From JASBRS01 sp964496495 (lineage in GTDB: Bacteria; Deinococcota; Deinococci; Deinococcales; Trueperaceae): a stretch of DNA of 38,132 nucleotides. The DNA is taken from assembly GCA_964496495.1 (NCBI GenBank), contig CAZBZU010000028.1, positions 1 through 38,132 on the forward strand, read 5' to 3'. Positions within the stretch are counted from its first letter, which is position 1. Each line of letters starts with the position of its first letter. The position numbers and the translations under genes are program-made. The notes under the pieces were generated by a model. The model saw nothing but the letters and a program-made list of their open reading frames with translations. It did not search any database and was not told where the DNA came from. Below are positions 32,958 through 38,132 of this stretch, piece by piece.

Positions 32958-33587
32958 CTAGGGCCGCTCCTCGATGGGCGGCTCGCTGGCGAGCAGCCTG
33001 GCCAGCTCGGGGCGAAGCATCTCCGAGAGGACATCGGCGATGGCCTCGAGGGTGAAGTCATGCTCCACGTGCTCGCCCGCCAGCGTCACCCGGAAGCCCT
33101 TCTCGATGCCGGCACCGAGCCGGATGTCGACGCCCTGCTCGAGCTTCTGCCGGTACTCGTCGGCGTAGAAACGCGCCAGCCTCTCGCGGTCGTCAGGGCC
33201 GAGCAGGACGCTCATGCGACGGTCCGAGCCGCCGCGCTTGGCATACGCCTCGGCCATGGTCAGGAGCATGTCCCGCAGCGTCTCGGGCGTCAGGGCACGC
33301 TCCAGTGAGACGCTCACCAATCGCATCACCACGTCCTCGACACCGCGCCGCACGCCGATGAGGAGGTCGCGGCCCGCTTGTTCCAGGGCGCGCTCGCCGC
33401 GCTCGCGCATCAGCTCGGCATCGTGCTCCGCGGCCTCGCGCAGCTTGCGGGCGGCGGCGTCGGCAGCCGCCAGGCGCCGCTCGGCCTCCGCCTCGGCCTC
33501 GGCGAGGATGGCGTCGGCCTTGCGTTGGGCCTCGTCGACGACCTCGCCCTGGAGCTTGTCGATCAGGGATTGCAGGGCTTCGGGCAT
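32958..33587 (-). CDS. atpE: V-type ATP synthase subunit E (peripheral stalk)
   Basis: The 209-residue peripheral-stalk subunit starts at ATG 33587, preferred over an upstream in-frame extension because the coiled coil begins there. Residues 5-70 form a long Ala/Glu/Arg-rich coiled coil (ADAILAEAEAEAERRLAAAD), and the C-terminal globular domain (about 100-209) contains MSVLLGPDDRERLARFYADE and VDIRLGAGIEKGFRVTLAGE. It is the first gene of the operon. A G-type stalk partner is not seen. A weak promoter, TACAAG preceded by TGA (33738-33746, minus strand), lies about 150 nt upstream. Confidence 0.88.
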   Translation of the reverse strand: MPEALQSLIDKLQGEVVDEAQRKADAILAEAEAEAERRLAAADAAARKLREAAEHDAELMRERGERALEQAGRDLLIGVRRGVEDVVMRLVSVSLERALTPETLRDMLLTMAEAYAKRGGSDRRMSVLLGPDDRERLARFYADEYRQKLEQGVDIRLGAGIEKGFRVTLAGEHVEHDFTLEAIADVLSEMLRPELARLLASEPPIEERP

Positions 33588-33817
33588 GGGCTCACTCTCA
33601 CTGCCTCTCCGGCGTACCGGGCGACCGGGTGGGCGCCAGCACGGGAGCCATGGCGCCGACCTCCGCGCGCGGGTCCGTGGTGCATGCACCCGAGTCGGTG
33701 CCTGGTCGTCATGGTCGAACCGCTCAACACGCCTTCCCTTGTATCACGTCGGCGACAGCGACCGGGGGGAGACGGACGTCCCTTGCGGGCGAGATGTCCC
33801 CCGATGGCGCGACGGCG
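33588..33817 (-). other. Leader/intergenic region between pruA and the V-ATPase operon
   Basis: No gene is seen in this 230-bp interval. On the minus strand tgatacaag (33738-33746) is a possible extended -10 for the ATPase operon. The segment near 33767-33810 holds partly complementary G- and C-runs (ggggggagac and gatgtccccc) that could end pruA transcription. Both calls are weak. Confidence 0.3.
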
Positions 33818-35371
33818 TCAGAAGCGCTCGGTGACGGTGCGCATCTCCATGAACCCGCGCAGGTAGTCGGGGCCGCCCGCCTTGGCGTTGGTGCCCGACA
33901 TCTTCAGGCCGCCGAAGGGCTGGACGCCGACCAGCGCGCCGGTGATCTTGCGGTTCACGTAGAGGTTGCCCACCAGGAAGTCCTGCCGGGCGCGTTCGAT
34001 GTGCGCTCGATCGCGGGAGCACACGCCGCCGGTGAGACCGTACATGCTGGCGTTGGCGATCTCCAGGGCGTGGTCGAAGTCGCGCGCCTTCATCACCGAC
34101 ACCACCGGCCCGAAGATCTCCTCGCAGGCGATGGTGGCGCTCTGCGGCACCTCGGCGAAGACCGTGGGAGGGATGAACAGGCCTTGCTCGGGTGGCCCGG
34201 CGGCCTCGCCGCCAAGCGCGAGGCGCGCCTCGCGCTTGCCGGTCTCGATGTAGCGGAGGATCTTGTCGTATTGCTTGCGGTTGATCACCGCGGCCACGTC
34301 GGCGTTCTCCTCGGCCGGTCCGACGCGCAGCGCGGCTGCCCGCTTCAGGAACGCCCCCAGCAGCTCGTCGTAGATGGCCTCCACCGCGATCAGCCGGCTC
34401 ATGGCCGAGCACTTCTGACCCTGGAACCCGAAGGCGCTCGCCGCCGCCGCATCGGCCGCCAGCTCGATGTCGGCCGTCTCGTCGACGATCAGCGCGTCCT
34501 TGCCGCCCATCTCGGTGAACACGCGCTTGAGCCAGTTCTGGCCCGGCTGGACCCTGGCCGCGCGCTCGTTGATGCGCATGCCGGTGGCCACGGAGCCGGT
34601 GAAGTTGATGAAGCGCGTGTGCGGGTGGTCGACCAGCGCGTCGCCGAGGTCGGCGTCGTCGCCGGTGAGCAGGTTGATCACTCCAGGTGGGAAGCCCGCC
34701 TCGTCGACGCACTCCATGAACTTCTGGGCGACGATCGGGGTGGAGGGCGACGGCTTGAGGATGACGGCGTTGCCGACCACCACCGGGCCCACCGTGGTAC
34801 CCACCAGGATGGCGAGCAGGAAGTTCCAGGGCGGGATGACCACGCCGATGCCCATCGGGAACAGCTCGCTGGTGTTCTCCTCACCCGGGACCGCGTAGCT
34901 GGGGCGGGGGTGGGCGAGCTCGAGCGACATGCGGGCGTAGTACTCGCAGAAGTCGATGGCCTCGGCGACGTCGGCGACGGCCTCGAGGTAGTTCTTGCCG
35001 GCCTCGAAGACCTCCCAGGCGGCCAGCTCCTCGCGTCGCCGCCTGAGCACCGCCGCGAGCTTCACCAGAATCCGCGCGCGGTGCGCCATGGGAAGGCGCG
35101 ACCAGCCGTCGAAGGCGTCCTGCGCCGCCGCGAAGGCGCGGTCGATGTGCTCGGCCTTGCCCTTGGCGCTGCGGCCGACCACGCGGTCGGGGCGGCAGGG
35201 GTCGCTGGAGGTGAGCCACTCGCCGCTGCCGACGCGCTCGCCTCCGATCACCAACGGGTAGTCCCGGCCGAGCTGCGAGCGAACCGACTCGATGGTGGCG
35301 CGGAAGCGCTCGAGCGTGACCGGATCCGAGAAGTCCAGGTAGGGTTCGTTCAGGTAGGGTTCGAACAGCAT
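33818..35371 (-). CDS. pruA: 1-pyrroline-5-carboxylate dehydrogenase
   Basis: This NAD-dependent aldehyde dehydrogenase of 517 residues oxidises glutamate-gamma-semialdehyde to glutamate, the second step of proline breakdown. ATG 35371 follows aaggag at 5 nt. The NAD-binding region has GVVIPPWNFLLAILVGTTVG and AVILKPSPSTPIVAQKF. FINFTGSVATGMRINERAAR and the general base Glu287 in FTEMGGKDALIVDETAD are present. The nucleophile Cys321 is in GFQGQKCSAMSRLI, matching my recollection of the Thermus enzyme at neighbouring numbers. The C-terminal GALVGVQPFGGLKMSGTNAK is conserved. It lies 28 nt after the proline dehydrogenase gene, which hands it P5C. Confidence 0.95.
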   Translation of the reverse strand: MLFEPYLNEPYLDFSDPVTLERFRATIESVRSQLGRDYPLVIGGERVGSGEWLTSSDPCRPDRVVGRSAKGKAEHIDRAFAAAQDAFDGWSRLPMAHRARILVKLAAVLRRRREELAAWEVFEAGKNYLEAVADVAEAIDFCEYYARMSLELAHPRPSYAVPGEENTSELFPMGIGVVIPPWNFLLAILVGTTVGPVVVGNAVILKPSPSTPIVAQKFMECVDEAGFPPGVINLLTGDDADLGDALVDHPHTRFINFTGSVATGMRINERAARVQPGQNWLKRVFTEMGGKDALIVDETADIELAADAAAASAFGFQGQKCSAMSRLIAVEAIYDELLGAFLKRAAALRVGPAEENADVAAVINRKQYDKILRYIETGKREARLALGGEAAGPPEQGLFIPPTVFAEVPQSATIACEEIFGPVVSVMKARDFDHALEIANASMYGLTGGVCSRDRAHIERARQDFLVGNLYVNRKITGALVGVQPFGGLKMSGTNAKAGGPDYLRGFMEMRTVTERF

Positions 35372-35399
35372 GCTTGCTCCTTCGTCGATCGTCCGATCC

Positions 35400-36332
35400 T
35401 CAGCCGGCGATGCCGCGCAACACGAAGGCCAGGTTCGCCGGACGCTCGGCCAGACGACGGCTGAAGTAACCGTACCAGTCCTCGCCGAAGGGCACGTAGA
35501 CGCGCACGGTGTGTCCGGCGGCCGTGAGCCGGTCCTGCAGCTGCGGCCTGACGCCGTAGAGGAGCTGGAACTCGTAGCGATCCGCGCCGAGGCCGGCACC
35601 GCGGGCGAAGGCCGCCACCTCCGCCAGGATGCGCCCGTCGTGGGTGGCGATGTTCACCTTGCCCCCGGCTTCCAGGGCCCGGAAGGTGAGCTCGCGGTAG
35701 GCCGCGTCGACATCGGCCTTGTCCCGATGTGCCACCTGCGAGGGCTCGTTGTAGGCGCCCTTCACGATGCGTAGCGAGGGCACGGGGGAGAGCGCCAGCA
35801 GCCGCTCGAGGTCGTCGGCGGTGCGGTACAGGTAGCTCTGCAGCACCGTCGAAACGGTGCCCGGGCGCTGCTCGTGCAGCCGCACGAACAGTGCCAGGGT
35901 GGCATCGACGACGGCGCTGCTCTCCATGTCGAGGCAGAGATGGCCGCCGTGCCGCTCGGCCGCGGTCGCCAGCGCGCCGGCCAGCTCGAAGGCGAGCTCG
36001 GGAGCGATCGCCAGGCCCAGCTGTGTGGGTTTGACGCTGATGTACGGCTCCAAGCCGCGCCTCGCGGCCAGCTCCAGGGCCTCGCCCACCCGGGCCGCCG
36101 CCTGGCGAGCGGCGGTCTCGGTCCCCACGAACTCGCCGAGGAGGTCGAGCACGATGCGCTTGCCGGAGCGTTGTAGGGCCTGTAGCTTCGGGAGGGCGCG
36201 CTCGAGCGACTCCCCGGCCACGAACCGGCCGACGCCCAGCCGCCAGCCTGCTCGGGTGACGAAGCCTCGCACGACCGCGGAGTCCGCGACCGCCAGCACG
36301 GCGCGCCGGTAGACACCATCGAGGGTCAGCAC
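35400..36332 (-). CDS. Proline dehydrogenase (Thermus-type, monofunctional)
   Basis: The 310-residue FAD-dependent TIM-barrel enzyme oxidises proline to P5C. It is close to the Thermus enzyme in length (307 residues) and order of motifs: RIVLDLLGEFVGTETAARQA, ISVKPTQLGLAI, LQSYLYRTADDLERLL, RIVKGAYNEPSQVAHRDKAD, FQLLYGVRPQLQDRL, and the substrate helix YVPFGEDWYGYFSRRLAERP with its double Arg. It is a separate protein, not a PutA fusion. GTG 36332 has no clear Shine-Dalgarno, and its first bases overlap the end of a 16-residue leader ORF with a strong one, so coupling is likely. pruA follows 28 nt downstream. Confidence 0.93.
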   Translation of the reverse strand: MLTLDGVYRRAVLAVADSAVVRGFVTRAGWRLGVGRFVAGESLERALPKLQALQRSGKRIVLDLLGEFVGTETAARQAAARVGEALELAARRGLEPYISVKPTQLGLAIAPELAFELAGALATAAERHGGHLCLDMESSAVVDATLALFVRLHEQRPGTVSTVLQSYLYRTADDLERLLALSPVPSLRIVKGAYNEPSQVAHRDKADVDAAYRELTFRALEAGGKVNIATHDGRILAEVAAFARGAGLGADRYEFQLLYGVRPQLQDRLTAAGHTVRVYVPFGEDWYGYFSRRLAERPANLAFVLRGIAG

Positions 36333-36376
36333 CGCGACGTGGTCGATCGGTCGAAGGGATGCGTCCTGGGGTTCAC
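36326..36376 (-). CDS. Possible 16-residue leader peptide of the proline operon
   Basis: GTG 36376 lies 11 nt after aggagg (36388-36393 on the + strand as cctcct), the strongest ribosome site in the region. The frame reads VNPRTHPFDRSTTSRC then TGA at 36328-36326. The TGA falls inside the start of the proline dehydrogenase gene (CGGTGCTGA), a 7-nt overlap. The real enzyme start lacks its own ribosome site, so ribosomes ending the leader could restart there. The peptide has two prolines but no run of them, so proline sensing is not implied. An upstream in-frame start would make a longer ORF, which I consider unlikely. Confidence 0.4.
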   Translation of the reverse strand: MNPRTHPFDRSTTSRC

Positions 36377-36393
36377 GTTCCAGTTTACCTCCT

Positions 36394-36669
36394 GCCGAGA
36401 GGCCTTCGTGCCGCGCTGACGCCCCGTGGAGGGCGCCGCCGCCGTCGTGTGAAGCAGGTCGCGAACGGGGCTGCCGTGACGGACCTCACGCGCGGCAGGC
36501 AGCGTGGGCCGAGTAAGACTTCGAACAGTGCCTCTCAAGCGCCCTTGCTAGGCTTTGGTCCAGCGGTTCTTGCGTGCACGTCGGTCGGCGCGGGGCCGCA
36601 GGTCCCGATGACGACGATCTGCGCTGTCTCGACCCCGTCCACGGACACGTCGCCCCGAAAGGCGGCCGG
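36394..36669. promoter_or_regulatory. Divergent promoter region, proline operon and histidine phosphatase gene
   Basis: No gene is recognised. For the + strand, TGCTAGGCT (36546-36554) is a possible extended -10, about 116 nt before the phosphatase GTG. For the minus strand a weak ttgaga...ttactc pair overlaps the same area. Both are low-confidence. Confidence 0.3.
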
Positions 36670-37245
36670 GTGAAGCTCTTCTTCGTACGACACGGCGAGC
36701 CCGATTGGGATCTGGTGGAGCTGCGCGGGGCCCGCGGGTGGGCCAAGGACTTCGCCCCCCTGACGCCGCTCGGCCGATTGCAGATCGACACCATCGCCAA
36801 CGACTTCAGGCTTCAGGAAGCCGACGCGATCCTGTGCAGCACCTTCACGCGCGCCCTGGAGTCCGGCGCCCTGCTGAGCCGGGCGCTGAACAAGCCCCTC
36901 TTCGTCGAGTACGACCTGCACGAGTGGCTCCCCCACAAGGATCCTCTCGCCGACGTCGACGAGAGCCTGCTGGAGCGCGCCAGCCACACGCTGGCCGGCG
37001 CCGCCGAGGCGGAGCCGGGCGCTCCCTGGGAGAGCCTGGAGGACGTGCGCCAGCGGGTGTTGACGGTGCTCAACCGCTACCGCCGCTTCGAGCGTCTGGT
37101 GGTGGTCACGCACGGCGTCGTGATCGGCAGCCTGGTCGGCATGCGCCGCCTGGTCGACCACGCCGAGATCGTTCCCTTCGAGATCGACCTCGACCGGCCG
37201 GGGCCGGGACCCACCGCCGCCGAGCACGACGTGCGCGCGGGCTGA
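36670..37245 (+). CDS. Histidine phosphatase superfamily protein (phosphoglycerate mutase-like)
   Basis: The 191-residue cytosolic enzyme starts at GTG 36670 after aaaggcgg. The catalytic motif is FFVRHGEPDWD (residues 4-14) with His8, in the RHG pattern. The second site is in STFTRALESGALLSRALNKP (the conserved Arg), Glu occurs in the DLHEWLPH segment, and the second His is in VVVTHGVVIGSLVG. It lacks the longer inserts of true 2,3-bisphosphoglycerate mutases, so it is a general phosphatase or a cobalamin- or nucleotide-type phosphatase; substrate is unknown. It lies between the proline genes and a GNAT gene, with only a possible promoter in the gap upstream. Confidence 0.82.
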   Translation: MKLFFVRHGEPDWDLVELRGARGWAKDFAPLTPLGRLQIDTIANDFRLQEADAILCSTFTRALESGALLSRALNKPLFVEYDLHEWLPHKDPLADVDESLLERASHTLAGAAEAEPGAPWESLEDVRQRVLTVLNRYRRFERLVVVTHGVVIGSLVGMRRLVDHAEIVPFEIDLDRPGPGPTAAEHDVRAG

Positions 37246-37267
37246 CCCCCGAGGCGCCCCGTCGGGC

Positions 37268-37273
37268 TATCCT
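37268..37273 (+). promoter_or_regulatory. -10 box TATCCT, leaderless start of the GNAT gene
   Basis: TATCCT is followed by 6 nt and GTG 37280, with no Shine-Dalgarno. It decides the start against an in-frame ATG two codons further on. Confidence 0.55.
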
Positions 37274-37279
37274 GGCGCG

Positions 37280-37882
37280 GTGAGCATGCCAGGCCTCGAC
37301 TCCCTCGACGGCTCGCTGGTGAGCCTCCGGCCGCTGCGGGAGGATGACGTGGCTCCCCTGATGGAGATCGCGCTGTCCCACCCGGACGAGTACCGGCTCA
37401 CGTCGACGCCGGCGACGGCCGAGCAGGCCAGCGCCTACTTCGCCCGAGCCTTCGCGGACATGGCGAAGGGCACGGCGCTGGTGGTGGCCGTGGTCGATCG
37501 CCGCAGCGGCACGATCCTGGGGAGCAGCCGGCTCACCGACATCGACGATCGCCACCGGCGGTGCGAGCTGGGGTACACCTGGTACACCCCCGACGTCTTC
37601 AACAGAGGCGTCAACATCGAGTGCAAGCGCCTGCTGCTCGGCCATGCCTTCGAGCGGCTGGGACTGGTTCGCGTGCAGATCCACACCGACGTGCGCAACC
37701 TCAGGTCCCAGCGGGCCATCCGGGCCCTCGGCGCTCGCTACGAAGGGGTCCTCCGAAGGCACATGATCACCAAGGACGGGTTCGTGCGGGACACCATGGT
37801 GTTCGCGGTGACCGACGAGGACTGGCCGCGGGTGCGGCGTCTGCTCGACCTCCGCCTGACGCGCCGTCTGGAGCTCGGCTGA
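37280..37882 (+). CDS. GNAT family N-acetyltransferase (RimJ/RimL-like)
   Basis: The 200-residue cytosolic enzyme begins GSLVSLRPLREDDVAPLMEI, the first beta-strand and helix of the acetyltransferase fold. CELGYTWYTPDVFNRGVNIE and KRLLLGHAFERLGLVRVQIH form strands 4-5 and the acetyl-CoA loop. TDVRNLRSQRAIRALGARYE is the classic Asn-x-x-S-Q-R-A-I-x-x-L-G motif of the RimJ/RimL group, followed by LRRHMITKDGFVRDTMVFAV. The group acetylates ribosomal proteins or small amines; the substrate is not identified. Starts at GTG 37280 with a -10 box 6 nt upstream. Confidence 0.85.
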   Translation: MSMPGLDSLDGSLVSLRPLREDDVAPLMEIALSHPDEYRLTSTPATAEQASAYFARAFADMAKGTALVVAVVDRRSGTILGSSRLTDIDDRHRRCELGYTWYTPDVFNRGVNIECKRLLLGHAFERLGLVRVQIHTDVRNLRSQRAIRALGARYEGVLRRHMITKDGFVRDTMVFAVTDEDWPRVRRLLDLRLTRRLELG

Positions 37883-37924
37883 GGCTCCTTGCGCGGGTTC
37901 CCTCGCAGGATCTCGGCGACCCCC

Positions 37925-37943
37925 TCGGCGTGGGCGACGCCGA
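37925..37943 (+). terminator. Weak hairpin after the GNAT gene
   Basis: tcggcgt (37925-37931) pairs with acgccga (37937-37943) around gggcg, about 43 nt after the stop. Bases 37883-38023 hold no other recognisable feature. Confidence 0.35.
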
Positions 37944-38023
37944 CCCCTCCGGGCGCGCCGCCATACCCCGAGCCGACGCCGTCTGCGCGGGCGCGCGGCC
38001 TGCTCGCTCGCGGCCGGCCATCA

Positions 38024-38029
38024 TATAGT
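38024..38029 (+). promoter_or_regulatory. -10 box TATAGT, leaderless start of the last gene
   Basis: TATAGT, the best -10 match of the leaderless set, is followed by 6 nt and GTG 38036. Confidence 0.6.
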
Positions 38030-38035
38030 GGCCGC

Positions 38036-38132
38036 GTGCCAGCCGTCCTCGAGTGCCGCGACCTCGCTCGCCGCTATCGCGGCCCGGCCGGCGCACTGGA
38101 GGTGCTGGACGGGGCCGAGCTGCGCGTCGAGG
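38036..38132 (+). CDS. ABC transporter ATP-binding protein, N-terminal part, truncated by window end
   Basis: From GTG 38036 the frame reads VPAVLECRDLARRYRGPAGA and on through EVLDGAELRVE to the window edge. This is the first beta-sheet of an ABC nucleotide-binding domain, before Walker A. The AR-Y(A/R)GP-GALEVLDG pattern resembles LolD/MacB-type ATPases of lipoprotein or macrolide exporters, which is only a suggestion with about 32 residues seen. The -10 box 6 nt upstream sets the start. Confidence 0.65.
   Translation, partial: MPAVLECRDLARRYRGPAGALEVLDGAELRVE

Noticed and set aside
30818..33055. Plus-strand 745-residue open frame opposite atpA
   Set aside because: It is the complement of well-supported V-ATPase genes, low-complexity with no recognisable domain.
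36326..36538. Longer 70-residue frame ending at the proline dehydrogenase start
   Set aside because: Only its last 16 codons follow a ribosome site; the upstream part has no site and is poor coding sequence.

Overview
The window is about 69-70% G+C, densely coded, and holds core metabolism rather than phage or plasmid genes. A Deinococcota origin is inferred, probably a deep Truepera-like lineage. The grounds are a Thermus-type monofunctional proline dehydrogenase paired with a separate P5C dehydrogenase, a bacterial V-type ATPase, a tmRNA whose tag reads GNNTYALAA, a type IV pilin, and many genes whose TAnnnT -10 box lies only 5-10 nt before the start codon (leaderless transcription). No insertion sequence, prophage, CRISPR array or origin was seen.

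Layout. 1-3718: the end of a type IV pilin gene with a perfect terminator hairpin, then two divergent multi-pass proteins of the O-antigen ligase/O-oligosaccharyltransferase type, possibly for pilin or surface glycosylation. 3719-6944: a SAM-I riboswitch, a long leader with a possible 22-codon ORF, then metY-metX for homocysteine synthesis. 7096-7455: tmRNA (ssrA). 7617-10818: an orphan MalK/MsmK-type sugar-transporter ATPase and an ABC-F protein. 10860-12574: an FAH-family hydrolase overlapping an MBL-fold hydrolase. 12610-14480: purN-purD. 14551-16276: an SIS/PMI-PGI-like protein and a lipoprotein. 16395-18347: dxs. 18431-18747: tRNA-Asp, tRNA-Phe and tRNA-Thr behind one strong promoter.

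18897-23379: a small DUF4242-cupin operon divergent from a 1103-residue XRE-ATPase-TPR regulator with a conspicuous inverted repeat in its leader. 23415-25416: a YtrA-like GntR regulator and a DRE-TIM metallolyase (LeuA/homocitrate synthase-like) of unknown substrate, preceded by an AT-rich promoter/operator island. 25570-26283: hemolysin III family protein. 26351-33587, minus strand: V-type ATPase operon in the order E, DUF2764-like, A, B, D, I, K. This is the gene order of spirochaetes and chlamydiae, lacking the C and F genes of the Thermus operon, and the K subunit carries residues matching Na+-site ligands. 33818-36332: proline catabolism (ProDH then P5CDH) behind a possible 16-residue leader peptide. 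36670-38132: a histidine phosphatase, a GNAT acetyltransferase and the start of an ABC transporter ATPase.

The most noteworthy points are the spirochaete/chlamydia-type V-ATPase, the repeated leaderless promoter architecture, the leader ORFs before metYX and ProDH, and the regulator leader hairpin. All family assignments come from reading motifs; no database search was run.
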